A DNA stretch of 64,000 nucleotides. Origin: Halichondria panicea. Its lineage: Eukaryota > Porifera > Demospongiae > Suberitida > Halichondriidae. Both the position numbers and the translations under genes were made by a program. The notes under the pieces were generated by a model. That model was not told the origin of the DNA, made no database searches, and worked only from the letters and a program-made list of their open reading frames with translations. Location of the stretch: assembly GCF_963675165.1 (NCBI RefSeq), contig NC_087393.1, positions 5,253,202 to 5,317,201 on the forward strand, in the 5' to 3' direction. Every line of letters starts with the position of its first letter. The first letter of the stretch is position 1. Shown here in pieces: positions 32,244 through 51,152 of the stretch.

Positions 32244-34979
32244 CTACAGGGATTCTAAATCTAAAATAATAGAGTCCACAGTCTGGGTAACGACAGAAGC
32301 TTCCTCCGCAGTTAGAGTAACGACAGGGGCTTCCTCCACAGCCTGAGTAACGACAGGGGCTTCCTCGGTAATGATAGGGACATCCTCCAAAGTTTGAGTA
32401 ACGATAGGGGCTTCCTCCGCAGTTAGAGTAATGAGAGGGGCATTCTCTACAGTCTGAGTAACGACAGGGGCTTCCTCGGTAATGATAGGGACATCCTCCA
32501 CAGTTTGAGTAACGACAGGAGCTTCCTCGATAACGATAGGGACTTCCTCCGCAGTTAGAGTAATGATAGGGGCTTCCTCCGCAGTTAGAGTAATGATAGG
32601 GGCTTCCTCCGCAGTCTGAGTAACGAGAGGGGGTTCCTCAACAGTCTGATTAATGGCAGAGGTATCCTCATTATTGTTCTCCGAGGGCTTGTCTTGTTCG
32701 CTGCTAACTATGATAGTGAGAGCACCACACTCAACAATACGACCTCCATCCTCTTGTTGTTCTTTCTTCCTCCTCTCTACAGGAGACTCCTTCAGCTTTG
32801 TTACACTGTAGCCGACAGCTGCACATTCCTCGCTATCTTGAAGGGTCAGGAGAGAATCTTCAGGGCCTGAGGATTCAAGTGTGTCAACCTCACAGCTAGG
32901 AGATGGTGAGGAAGACCAGTCTCGATGATACCGTACTCCCATACGTGCAGTGTCCAGATGAACTGTTTGATCCTCAGCGTAAGGCAAGGCTAGTCGTATA
33001 GAGGAGTCGAGAATATGTTCGTGAGATGATTGAAATAGAGTGGAATATCGAAGATTAGACATCTCTATGTTGTCCTGATCGTCAGGGGCAGACGTGTGAT
33101 TAGCTCCAGCTGGTGCGAACATCTGGTGGGCGGTAGACGGTGATATGGGCCTTGGATCATCCGGAGTGGGGGTGAGACTAATAACTGACGATTGATGATT
33201 GTAATGATGTCCAGTGGCTCCGGGGATGGACAGGGAAGATGGGTGGGAGTCAGGGAGCGGAATATGCAACATTTTAGCAATTCTTGTCATTTTGGCTCCT
33301 CGAAGTTTGTCTCTGGATCGCTGGATGACTTGCTTAGCGGCAATGCATCGAATGTGGTCCTCGAATTGGAAACGACCGGAGAGAGCCGGCTTCTTCTGTT
33401 TGGAGGCGCGGCTGTGGATAGTGACAAATAGGGAGCAGCTAGTGGCAGGATCAGCCGTGATGTCCACATCCTGCAAGGGGGCGGGGCATTGTGAGGGAAT
33501 GATTGCAGTAGAGGTTAATGAACTATTGGTGCGTGTATGCCTTGTTTAATAATTGTTGATTTAAGACTTGTCTTTCAATTATACTCAAACGATGCTTAAG
33601 ACACTGAAATTGAACAATTATAGTTCAAGTTAGTGGCAGTCAAACTTATACCGAATTTCCAGCCTTTAAAAATGGAATATTTGGACTTTGATCTAAACAC
33701 ACTATCTTAGCTGCCATAACTTCAAAAATTTTATGATTTTCTGAAAGCTTAGAAAAAGACCTTTCAAATGATGTCATCAAATTTCATATTTGAGAAATAA
33801 AATAATTTGCAATTTGGCGATACCATGGATAATAGCCCATGGTCCAAGGCCGAAAAATGGCAAATTATAACCCCGACAAAATTTTGGATCGAAACGCATC
33901 ATTTGAAAGGTCTCTTTCTCAGCTTTCAGAAAATCATAAAATTTTTGACATTGGATCAACGATACTAAAATTAATGGCTGCTGAAAGATTCAAGTTATGG
34001 ACCCACCTGTAGGAAAGCAATAAAGTGGATGATTCCCCAGCCAAGTCTGGTTTTGTCCGGGTCAACTAGAAGGAACTCTGTCTCCGTGACAACCATGAAA
34101 TGATTCGACGCCTTCTCACCAATAGTGACAACACAAGCCACAAGGTCACAGTTATCTATAGACAAGAAACACACAGCTTACAATTATTTACAAACTTGCA
34201 GAAACTTTAATCAGATAAATAAATACGTAAAAACCACTAATTATATTCGAACACACTCACTTAGGTCAACAACGTCCCCCACTTGACCCGAGTTGCTAGG
34301 CAACGTGAGAGGTAATTCTCGTTCCTCTGTCCCAGACATTTGCTGACTCAGCATTCTGATGGCAAAGAAGACTCTCATTGCTTTGCGAGCTCTCTCGTTC
34401 TCTCCACAGGGTAGTCGCCGTGTGAAGTCTATTCCAGTTAGGGGCGTGTCAGTTGGTGGGAGGAGCATGGCAGCATCCATCATCAGGTATGGCACCTTCA
34501 CATGAAAAGACTGGAGGGGGGGGGGCAAGATGGAGGATTATAAATATAAAAAATTGTGGAAATTGTAAATTTTAGACGCGTACTTTTTCGTTGTGATACT
34601 CATCTTCAAACATGTCCAGGAAAATCTCGTCTGCCGTTCCCTGGGGTTAGAGGTCAAGTTCAAAGGTCATGTGGTCAAACTGGAAATATGCATGCACACC
34701 TTGTAAAACAGTCGTAGCTGTAGTATGGATGATTCGTATATGCTCTCAATGAGTGCAATGTGGTGGTCGCTTAGTCCAGTCACATGAGCACCAGGTGATG
34801 TCATACTATCCCCTCCGAGCAACAGCTTGAGCAACATGGTGGCCATTTTGAGCGTAACCAATCGGATACAGTTACTGGTGACAGTGGAGGTATCCAAGAT
34901 CGAGAGGATGAGCGTGATGACCTCATTGTTATAGCCTGTAGCCTTGGAGCCCTACACCACAGATAGAAGTCCAATTATG

Positions 34980-35053
<74 letters not shown>

Positions 35054-38000
35054 TATAAAACAGACTACAGCTAGTGGCCATCCATAATGTAGCATCAACA
35101 GTAGCCTTCAAGGATAAGCACACACTCAGAGCTGCTTACCTGAGATGATAGAGGAGTGAGGGAGAAGGCCTCCAGTAGACGAGGGTGAACACCTGAGCAA
35201 TAACCAGCAGCATAACGAGCATATACAGTACAACTATGAGTACACACAGTACATGTCTATTAGGGTATTGCCTATAATTATTACAGCTGTGTGGTGGTGT
35301 CAGGCTGACCTTTATTCTTGACCAGTGAGTAAATGAGAGCCAGAGCAAACAAACACTTTGAATCGTCTGAGCGCACAGCGAGGGCACTCATGAGGGCGTC
35401 CAGGAAGACTGTGCTCACTACAGGGATGTTGCCATGGTGACTCGGAGAGGTGGGAGGGGTCTTTGCCTGTAATGACATAATAGCTAAGAGTACTAAAATT
35501 AATATTAATGTTGAATAAGGTGGATTCTTAAATTCGTTGAACACAAGTTACTCACACTTCTCTTAGGGCTCTTTCTTGCTGGGCTCTTTTGCGATGGACT
35601 CTGACCTTCTGGAGCCGCTGGTTGCTGGGCAGCCAGAACACTCTACACAGACACAAACACATTGTTACAATGGCTGCAGCAATGTCAGCACACTACTAAT
35701 AAAGCCCCTACAATGTAGTATGAATGATTGACCTTGCTAGCTATTGTACACTATCCGTTCACTGTTAGTTTTCCTAACAAGCAAGAAACCCTCCACACAT
35801 ACTTAACGCACAGGTGGTACACACGACTACAGTACAGGTGGTATGAGACTAACGTCAGCGTGTGGAGAAGCCTCGATGAGCACGTATTGCTGGTCCACCA
35901 CAGTGTCAGTGTAGCCCTCCACACTACTGGACGCATGACCTTGAGCTTGACGCATGTGAGACATGGACTCCGTACTCGAGCCCTCCTCTACTGGAGGAAT
36001 GAAAAAATGACATGAGGATCATCTCGTGTATATACTAACAAACAAGGCCAATCACTTAACCTTAGCAGGTACAGAATACAGAAGTCAATCACTACACAGT
36101 GGGACCACTATTAGGCTCTGTACGCTTACCGTGTAGCGGGTAATTTTCGTGGGGTAAAAAATTCGTTTATCTGGAAAACGGTGGTTTTAGCGAGTAAAAA
36201 TTTTGTTTAGTCTCGTTGCCTGCACTGCATTTATACGTTCCGGTAAGCCATGCCTACGTTAAAATTTCGTGGAGGTCAGCTTGCCCACAAAAATAACAAA
36301 TTTTTTACCCCGCAAAAATTACCCGCTATATGGTAGTCTACACACTTGAGGTCTATTAGAGCATTTCTTCTTTTGGCTTTTAAGGTGATGGGAACAGGGT
36401 TGTTTGTATACAGGAATTAAAATTTACATGTATGTAAGTGACTGTACCGATCTCCTCTTTGTTCCTGCCACTGATTCTGTTCCGTACGGTGACTGGACGT
36501 GCTGGTATGTATCCACTGGCCCCAGGCACTGTCTCCGAGTTGAGGGAGACGTCTAGACTAGCTGTGGGGGGTACAAAAGCACACACTCCACTGAACGATG
36601 CACTGTCCCTCTTGTTATCCTGCGTGCGTGTGGGGGGTAATATCAAGTTATGATCGAGAGCTTCAATATTTCACCGACCGTGGATGGGGTAGCTGAGAGA
36701 GAGGGCGGTAGGGAGAGGGTGGAGTCTCCAGTCAGAATGAAGTAGGCTAGCTGGGTGACCACAGCCGGGTTACTGAGAGTCAGGAACACCTGGACAGGGA
36801 GGGGGGGGGGTTAAAACAGTACCAACTAGAGCAGTTGTTCTCACTTGAGAGAGCAGAAAGAGTGCTATCTTGGAGCTGATGCGAGGGCTTTCCTCCTGTG
36901 AAAAGAAACAATCATAAATACATGTACCATAATTATTACTATAATGTTTTGCGAGCATGAAACATACGCGAACTTTGCGAGTGTTGATCACTTTGCAACA
37001 ATAATCGCAAAACCTGAACTAGTACTGGTAATTACACACGATCCTTGCCAGAATGCAAGAGTTAAATCGCAAAGGGTCCATTTTTCTGCTGATTTGGCTC
37101 AAGGTTTTTCACCAGCAAAATATTCTAGTAATACGGTACCTCCTACATGTACTAGGCACTACACACACCTCATCCGGCCAAGCCTGGTCGCTCAGGGAGT
37201 AGACATAGAGAGGTATGAGGAGTCTGTTGAGGAGGTGGTCCACTAGGACGGCATTGAGAGGCTCCACCCCTAGAGACTGGATGTCACCAATGTAGTGGAG
37301 GTGGTCCAAGTGCTCAGCCACTGACTCCTCGAGACGACCACGATTCAGATGGCTGCAGGAGAAAGTATACATGTCACTATAATCATTCAGAGAGTTCTAC
37401 TGTTACAATAGCAGATAATTATGATAACTGTACATAAAATGTAGCACAAGTTAGTCCCGCGGGCCATACTTAACTGATTGAACTGATTTGATACTACAGT
37501 CTTCAAAGTATGGCCCGCGAGACTAGTAAAAAGGTAGGCTTGATAGCTAATTAATTTTTATTCACATATTTTGGTTTCAATAACAACACTGTAACTACAC
37601 ACATATCAGACCTACTAGTACAGTACATGTGAGTATAGTAACTGACTGTGCTTGTGAGATGAGGCATTCATCCAGCTCTATGATGTGGTTGCCTATGAAC
37701 CAGATCAGGTTAGAGAAGTAAGGGGCAGCTGTCTTGTTGCGAATGTACTCAAGCATGTTCTTGTCATCCACTGCAAGCAAAGATACACAGTTATCCTTAT
37801 TATTAATACACTGTCATACTAGTATTTCATCCTTAGAGGTTTTCAGGTACATGTACATGTAGGAGGTTGAGGAATGCTTCAGAGTGTAAAGTTACTCATG
37901 CATAGGTTTACATACAGCCCAGCAGTAATTTAATTATAACTTATGCATAAGACACTCTGCAGCATTCCCTCAACCTCTACATGAAAATCTCTATACAAGG

Positions 38001-39102
38001 AGTTGCATACAAGGTCTTGTCTATAAGCATCAAGCATCAATACACACACAGCCTCACACCCCACACAGCCTCACACTTTCCACACACACACACACACACC
38101 CACACACACAGCCTCACCTTTGAAGACGTTGAGTGTGAGTGTCCTCACTGCAATTCGTACCATAGTCTCAGAATGGTTGAAGAACTTTATAGCCTCCGTG
38201 TAGAGGGGGAAGTCCCTAAGATGCTCGTTGTAGAAGAAATGTATAGTGTGAGAGTTGAGTCTGAAGGAGAGAGTCTTGACAAAGGAGATGTAGTAAGCCA
38301 GCACTTCCTCATCAGAGAAGTCCAACTTGAGGACAATGATGGAGTTCACATGGTTGTTGGAGAGGAGGTAGTCTGTGGGGGGTGAGCATGGTGGGGGTAA
38401 GGGTAATGCTGTTCTGTGGGGGGGAGCATGGTGGGGGGTAAGGGTAATGCTGTTCTGTGGAGGTAGTATTATAGGATTTCCTGTACTAATTTTTGTTTGG
38501 ACACAAAAAGTTAACATCTTTTAGGGATGCTAAACTAATGTACAGTGGGCTATGTGAATCGGGTTGTGTATATTTAACATGTTAACACACACGGTGACAA
38601 TTCCTTACAGATGGCCGTCTCATTTTTGATGTTTTCAAACAGAATGTTAAGTGTCTGCAGTAGCTGCACACACACAAACCGACCACACCTCTGTGTCAGC
38701 GTTCGGAGAAAGAAAGATTGCATATTCTTCTCCAAAAAAAAGCTACAGAAATATTAAATAAATAGCAAATATCAGACATGATTACGAGAGGCTTACTCGA
38801 ATACCCTCGAGTCATTTTGATCACCCCAGATGAGGATCTCAGCAATGGACCTGAATGTCTCCACCAGTAGCTGTCTGTTGTGATCTGTCACCACTGTGTT
38901 GCGCTGAAGTACTTGGTAATTGAACCTGAGTGTGTGATCGTATTTCAGCTCACGTAAAAAAGCTCTCATTTATATTATACCACAGACGATCATCTCTAGG
39001 CCCTCAACACATATCTCACTTCAGCTGTTCCAGGGAGTGTGCTTTCTTTGGTTTCCACAGAACTTCATTCCACCAATTCTTATGTCTTTGTATGACAGAC
39101 AT
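32244..39102 (-). CDS. CLEC16A: CLEC16A / Ema endosomal-mitophagy protein
   Basis: Eighteen exons join in phase to 1203 residues: 39020-39102, 38797-38925, 38609-38742, 38118-38372, 37647-37770, 37169-37352, 36845-36895, 36679-36789, 36448-36619, 35854-35990, 35556-35642, 35310-35466, 35140-35192, 34700-34951, 34584-34640, 34261-34510, 34007-34155, 32244-33470. The N-terminal FPL domain ([33 protein letters not shown]) and later blocks ([36 protein letters not shown]) match CLEC16A. The family controls endosome-lysosome traffic and mitophagy through the Nrdp1/RNF41 ligase. The last exon is long; its C-terminal part is a lineage-specific Thr/Val/Glu repeat region (about 32270-32650), probably disordered. 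Confidence 0.96.
33708..33990. repeat. Fold-back repeat, family A
   Basis: Near-complete palindromic copy in the last CLEC16A intron, with CCATGGATAATAGCCCATGG at its centre. It is preceded by a family B fragment (about 33600-33707). Confidence 0.85.
34981..35051. repeat. (CA)n microsatellite
   Basis: About 35 uninterrupted CA units in a CLEC16A intron, about 30 bp upstream (transcript sense) of the exon at 34700-34951. Confidence 0.98.
36127..36335. mobile_element. MITE-like element with TACCGTGTAGCGGG ends
   Basis: Starts TACCGTGTAGCGGGTAATTT and ends with its near-complement (AAATTACCCGCTATATGGTA). About 209 bp in a CLEC16A intron. Confidence 0.75.
36942..37138. repeat. Dispersed repeat, family C, copy 1
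   Basis: About 195 bp starting TAATGTTTTGCGAGCATGA and ending at AATACGGTA, similar over most of its length to 42078-42259. Non-coding; in a CLEC16A intron. Confidence 0.75.
37452..37525. repeat. Inverted repeat, 20-bp arms
   Basis: Arms TAGTCCCGCGGGCCATACTT (37452-37471) and its complement at 37506-37525 with one mismatch and a 34-nt loop. In a CLEC16A intron. Confidence 0.7.
37856..37983. repeat. Extended imperfect hairpin, about 128 nt
   Basis: Arms 37856-37887 and 37952-37983 (CATGTAGGAGGTTGAGGAAT and complement) match with about three differences, and inner segments around ATGCATA pair further. In a CLEC16A intron. Candidate small-RNA precursor or MITE. Confidence 0.6.
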
Positions 39103-39380
39103 TTCTGTAGCCGTAGCTCACCTCAAACAATAAACAAAGTTCTTATTCGCCTATGCTTTTAGTGTTATGTACTAGTATGTATAGTATGTAGCAGCTAGTT
39201 GAAAATGTAGAAATCAGTGATGTGGTAATGATTGTTAAGCTAAACAATAAAGTACAAAGGTCAGAGTCTAAATTAAAAGGTCAAGTTTATGCTGACTCAG
39301 CATAATAATTATGGTAAAGGTCGATAATGTAACTGTAAAAAACAATGAAATTGTTTCTATGACAACCACACTAAAACAAG
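39103..39380. promoter_or_regulatory. Head-to-head promoter CLEC16A / CFAP52
   Basis: Start codons are 278 bp apart on opposite strands, so the two genes must share one short upstream region. No TATA box is evident. Confidence 0.65.
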
Positions 39381-42287
39381 ATGGAGTCTGAAGGAGAAGG
39401 CATTCAAACACTTGAACTCGTGTCCACGCTTGGATTTGAAGGTAACTAAAAGTAGCATCAGTAGATATGATAATGTACAATTGACCTATCTATCCTTGTA
39501 GGGAGCATATCAGGCGGTGTGTTGGCACATCCTCATGGCCAGCATATCGTCTACCCTCTAGGATGCAATGTTATTATCAAGAACATTGTCAATCATGAGC
39601 AGGACTTCCTCCGAGGGCATTCTAATAACATCTCGTGTCTTGCTTGCTCCCAGTCCGGAGAGTTCCTAGCCTCTGGGCAAGTGACACACATGGGATTCAA
39701 AGCTGACGTCATTATATGGCAGTTTAGCAATCGCTCCCTCTATTGCCGACTGACCCTACACAAGGTCAAAGTGCAGGCCATTTCATTTTCCCCCAATGAC
39801 AAATTTCTGGCCACTCTTGGAGGACCAGACGACAACAGGTGCGGGCTACCGTTATAATGTATGCCTAAAATTGTTTTATAAATCATGTGTTTTCTCTCTA
39901 GTATTGTGATTTGGGACATAGCCAATAAGGAGGCAGTGTGTGGGAGTCTGGCCTCCATGCAGAGTACAGGTCCCGTCCTCTCCCTCTCATTCAGCAAAAC
40001 CAGAGATGATCTCCTCGTCACAGGAGGAAAGTAAGAACCCTTGCCTTAGCTACTATTACTTGTAGAACGATGGTGTATTTAGATCTGAGTAACCATACTG
40101 TACAGCACGCTCTATATATTGTAGCTATCATACTGTACAGAATGTATTTTGATAGCCATATGTATGTCTGATGTGAGGTCATTGTTTTCTCCTCTAATTT
40201 ATGCAGTAAGACTCTGCGTGTGTGGGAGCTCAATCCAGCCACTCGTAAGGTTATACCCACTGACTGCAACCTGGGCCAGCTCAAGAGGATCATCAACTGT
40301 GTTAAAATCTCTCATGACGACCAGTTCATGTACTGTGGGACCACCAGTGGGGATATACTGCAGGTAACAAGCATGCAGAGTGTGTCTTAGCCTAATTACT
40401 GCCATTGTCTTTGTGCAGGTGAATATTGCAACAAGTCTGTTCAGTAACTATGGGCCTATGAAGGACAAGTACAGTCTGGGGGTGACTGCTATCCATCTTC
40501 TGCCCTCAGGCAACCTCCTCATTGGCACTGGAGAGGGGAGGATTGTGGAAAGCACAGGGGCTCCCCACTTTAAGCGAGTGCGATCGTGCAAGGTGGCTGG
40601 TGGTATCACTTCTATAACTCTGAGAGGAAATGGCTCAGAGTTTTATGTGGGGACAAATCTCTCACAAATGTTCAAGTTCCAGTTTCACGATTTCTCCAGC
40701 TCTGAATTGATTGCCTCCTGTCACCACAGTGGAGTCACTGACATTGTCTTTCCCACGTGAGTACTAATTCTATAATAATATAGTGAATATGTACTGCCTG
40801 AGAGCAGGCACAGAAGCTTCCCTAGGCCATGAAATTAATAATTATAGAGATCAAACAGTATGGCCAGTATATGGAGTGTTTATTTATGTATTCTTTGTTC
40901 TGCAGGGAGTCATCGGAGCTGTTTGCAACTAGTAGTAAGAATGATGTTCGTGTTTGGCATACTGAGACTGGGAAGGAGCTGCTTAGGATCAGTGTACCTA
41001 ATATCACCTGTCACACTATCAACATCACTCCTGATGGAAAGGCTATCATTACAGGTACCTGAACTACACTAGCCTGTGTAGGTGTGTGGTGTTTGAACTA
41101 TTATCATTTTGAGTGCTCTTATGCCATAGGATGGGATGATGGCAAGATCCGTGCGTACTACCCGGAGTCTGGCAAACCAATGTACACTATCCAGGATGCC
41201 CACAACAAGGTACAGTGTAACCACACACACACAATATTCATGTAATAAGTGACGTGTAAGCTTACAGTATCTTATTATTTTCCTTCAATACTTATACCCA
41301 CTTCCTCCCTCTATCAGGGCGTGACTGCAGTAGCTTGTTCATCTAATAGCCGTTGTCTGATCAGTGGCGGCGGTGAGGGTCAAGTGAGAGTGTGGGAGAT
41401 ATTACCAAAGAAACAGTTTATGAGAGAAGCTCTCAAGGAACACAAGGGAGCAGTCACTTGCATCAAGATACGCAACAACGATCAGGAGGTAAGGACACTG
41501 TACAGTATTGTGCAGTGCTGCTAATATGACTATGTTTCTAAATTATGCTGCAGTGTGTTACAGCTAGCACTGATGGAACCTGCATCATATGGGACTTAGT
41601 GTAAGTTTACAAGGGCCTATAAGAACCGGGGGGGGGGGGAGAAGCTGGGAGCAAATCCCCCTGGATGAGTATGTAATGTTTATATTTTAACATAGAAAGA
41701 ATGGATCACAGTTTGTCAATTCTCTGCAGGCGTTTTGTTCGCAATCAAGTGATATTTGCCAACACGATGTTCCGTACTGTTTGCTATCGTCCCGATGAGT
41801 GTCAGATCATTACCTCTGGGACAGACCGTAAGATTGGCTACTGGGAGGTGTATGATGGCTCACAGATCAGAGAACTGGACGGTTCAAAGTCCGACTCCAT
41901 TAATGGCATGGACATCCACGGCAAGTTCTTTGTCACTGGAGGAGGAGACAAGTTCATCAAGGTACAGTATAGTAACTAAAAAATAAAATGAAAAGTACAC
42001 ACACTATCAGTATTATTGTTGGTACAACACTTACATTGAACATGTACATACACAGTGCGTAATAATATCGTATTACTAGAATGTTTTGCGAGCATCAAGC
42101 ATAATTATGTGAACTGTGCGAGGGTTGATCAATTTGCCCAAAAAATCGTAAATACAAACGATCCTTGCCAGAACGCAATAGTTATAATTATTGCAAGGTC
42201 AATTTTTATGCTGATTTGACTCAATCGCAAAGGCTTTTCATCTACAAAATAATACGGTATTGACTCTCCTTCACACACACCCACACA

Positions 42288-42360
<73 letters not shown>

Positions 42361-42559
42361 CACTGTGTAGGTGTGGGACTATGATGCAGGTGATGTGACT
42401 CACGTGGGTACAGGACACAGTGGTGACATCAATAGTGTCAAGATCTCTCCAGACGGACGTCACATAGTCAGTGTGAGTGAGGACGGTGGTATACTGAGGT
42501 GGAGGTACCCCTACACCATGGAGGACTCTATGGGAGAGCTCACTATTGAACAAAACTGA
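39381..42559 (+). CDS. CFAP52: Cilia- and flagella-associated WD-repeat protein 52 (WDR16)
   Basis: Eleven exons (39381-39441, 39502-39838, 39902-40030, 40207-40363, 40419-40756, 40906-41054, 41130-41209, 41318-41488, 41554-41600, 41730-41961, 42371-42559) join to 629 residues, close to the human protein (620). It is a row of WD40 repeats (DVIIWQF, SIVIWDI, TLRVWEL, DVRVWHT, QVRVWEI, CIIWDL, KIGYWEV, KVWDYD). CFAP52 is a microtubule inner protein of axonemal doublets and is needed for motile cilia. This fits an animal with ciliated or flagellated cells. The last intron contains a family C repeat and a long CA tract ending close to the acceptor. Confidence 0.97.
42078..42259. repeat. Dispersed repeat, family C, copy 2
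   Basis: Similar to 36942-37138, sharing ATGTTTTGCGAGCAT, ACGATCCTTGCCAGAA and AATACGGTA. In the last CFAP52 intron. Confidence 0.75.
42297..42358. repeat. (CA)n microsatellite next to the last CFAP52 acceptor
   Basis: About 30 CA units end 12 bp before the acceptor at 42370/42371; only CTCCACTGTGTAG lies between. Confidence 0.97.
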
Positions 42560-42776
42560 ACACTATTGTAGCATTTAATATCACATGCACTTTCATTATT
42601 TTAATTTAGTTTCTGCTCATTTTTCGTGCTATATAATAATTATTATACATGACTTGTACAGTAGTTAACTTCAACTGTGAAAATATTTTGATGAAAAATC
42701 GTAGCAAAGAGTTCACCAATACTGTGCTAATACATAAACAGAAAAGAGACACACACACATACACACAATCACACAG

Positions 42777-43327
42777 TCATCCCCAAGCTTGAGACTTGCA
42801 GTAGTGTAGAATGAGCTTCTCTCCAGTACCATAACACTGCATACAGGGAGGGAGGTAATAAAGCAATGGCTCCAATCCTCCCCCGCTCTCCACCATGCTT
42901 CCCCTCTCTCCACTCTCTTAGGCCTAGTCACAGTGATCAACTCCTTACCTGATGCAGAGTGTCCAGATCCTGGTCCAACGGAGGGGCAAAGCACTGACTC
43001 ACATACACAAACTGTACGTAAAGAAACGAATATAATTAACTTAATCAACTATTTAATGTCAATTACTTACTGTTGATTCATCTGGTTCACACTTGATGGC
43101 CTTCCTGAGCCACTGATGCAGCCAACCCACAGTCTTGTCACTCTCCACTAGAAACTTGCTTTTGTTGAGTGTCGGAGCATCTCCAGCTGGCTTCAGACTC
43201 ACAGTTACTGTAGACAATGATAACAGCTAATCAGTAACAAGACTATGCTGTCAGTATTATATGCTGCCACAAAATAAGGTCATAGCTCACTCTTTCGAAC
43301 AGCCTGTTTCTCATTAGCAGTGGCCAT
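42777..43327 (-). CDS. ATG12: Ubiquitin-like autophagy protein ATG12
   Basis: Four exons (43291-43327, 43071-43207, 42949-43011, 42777-42836) join to 98 residues. The sequence keeps the ATG12 core: SLKPAGDAP, FVYVSQCFAPPLDQDLDTLHQCYG, and the C-terminal HYCKSQAWG ending in the Gly that is conjugated to ATG5. The ATG12-ATG5-ATG16L1 complex lipidates ATG8/LC3 at the phagophore. At 98 residues it is shorter than human (140), because the disordered N-terminal extension is nearly absent. Head-to-head with MPG. Confidence 0.95.
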
Positions 43328-43476
43328 CCCAAGGATCTGACTCTTCTCTTGATCACAGCAAGGGCTCTAGAGAAACTCACTCTAGAGCTACAGAAGAAAC
43401 TCACTGTATCTTTGTTTTGGCTGTTTCTAATTAGAGCACATCAAGAAAGGGGGGGCGTGGTGCCTGTGCTTGCAGC
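43328..43476. promoter_or_regulatory. Head-to-head promoter ATG12 / MPG
   Basis: Only 149 bp separate the two start codons on opposite strands. Confidence 0.65.
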
Positions 43477-44286
43477 ATGGCAGCTAAGAAGCTAAAGAGA
43501 CAAAGTGAGCAATTCTACTCCTCCCCTGAGCCTAAGAGGAAGAAAATAGATCAAGAGGTAAGATTTTACTTCATCATGGCCGGCTGTCTAGTAGCAATGT
43601 CTATGGAATGCAGTGCAATTACAATCCAATCAAACAATTCATCATAATCGTGATAATTACCCACTGTGTTTTGTCTCCCCCGACAGGCGGACAGATGTGC
43701 CACTGCCTTCTACAGCCAGCCGTGTGAGAGCCTGGCCAAAGCCCTCCTCGGCTGCACACTCGTTAGAGAGACCTCTCCCACTTTACGATTGACGGCCACC
43801 ATTGTTGAAACTGAGGCCTACCTCGGTGGAGAGGACAAAGCTGCTCACTCGTACAATGGAAAACGAACGCCACGAAACGAGGCCATGTACATGGACCCTG
43901 GGACATGCTATGTGTACTCGGTGTATGGTACCCACTCTTGTGTGAACGTGTCCAGCCTTGGAGAGGGTGCTGCGGTTTTGATCCGAGCTTTAGAGCCTGT
44001 AACAGGAGTGGAGAATATGTACACTCGACGGAAGTCGGCTAAGAAGGACAAGGACTTGTGTAATGGACCGGCAAAACTTTGTCAAGCTCTGGATATTGAT
44101 AAGACTTTAAACAAGGTGGACTTGACATCTTGTGCATGTTTGTGGGTGGAGCCTAGATCACATGACCTGGCCGATGATGATATCGTGTGTACAGGTCGAG
44201 TGGGCGTGAACTATGCTGGTACTGAATGGTCAAACAAACATCTGCGATTTTATGTCAAAGGGAACAGATGTGTTAGCAGATTATAA
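43477..44286 (+). CDS. MPG: Alkyladenine DNA glycosylase (N-methylpurine DNA glycosylase)
   Basis: Two exons (43477-43557, 43687-44286) give 226 residues. A short basic leader (PKRKK, nuclear-localisation-like) precedes the AAG fold. The ETEAY motif (catalytic Glu70, Tyr72), His81 with the right spacing, NGKRTPRNEAMY and the YGTHSCVNVSS strand are present. The enzyme flips out and removes 3-methyladenine, hypoxanthine and related bases, starting base-excision repair. Its N-terminus is short compared with vertebrate enzymes. Confidence 0.96.
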
Positions 44287-44542
44287 TAATTACTTTATCA
44301 TTCCAGTAATTTTTATTCCATTAATTTAATTTTGTCGTATGCGACTTTCACATACCATGCATAAGAGACAGTTTTGAATAAGATTATGGAATGTACATCT
44401 GTTGTGAACATTGCACACAAAGTTTATAAACAAGTACATCAGTTGCTATGAGGTACATAAGGCAGGACAATAAATTATATAATAATTATAGAGTCAAATC
44501 ATAAAAAATCTTGTGATCTAGAGTAATGCAGTTAGTTGGTGT
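44287..44542. other. Convergent 3' ends of MPG and SMURF
   Basis: Tail-to-tail spacer with AT-rich sequence and an AATAAA-type word near 44470 (plus strand). No gene. Confidence 0.5.
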
Positions 44543-50854
<6,312 letters not shown>

Positions 50855-51152
50855 CAGAAAGTCTATGATCTGATCACACACACACACACTGTGATGTGTA
50901 CTAGAGCATCAAGGAATAATTTGATTGTACTTGCTGCAACTGGTTGTCAGACCACCTTCAATACTTGCTCTCTTGCCGATATAGCTAGATAAATAAATGT
51001 CTATCTGACTAGCCTCTACACTTAGCTAGCTTAGTAGAGTTAGAATAGTCTAATTGTACAACAATTAATCAAACGGTAATGATATTCATAGCCAATCATG
51101 ATTGTTGACAAGTGGGCATTATTTAGAACAGTACACACCCACGTGCTTCGTT
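50855..51152. promoter_or_regulatory. Head-to-head promoter SMURF / TELO2
   Basis: Start codons are 298 bp apart on opposite strands. The interval is AT-rich with no TATA box in a plausible position. Confidence 0.6.
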
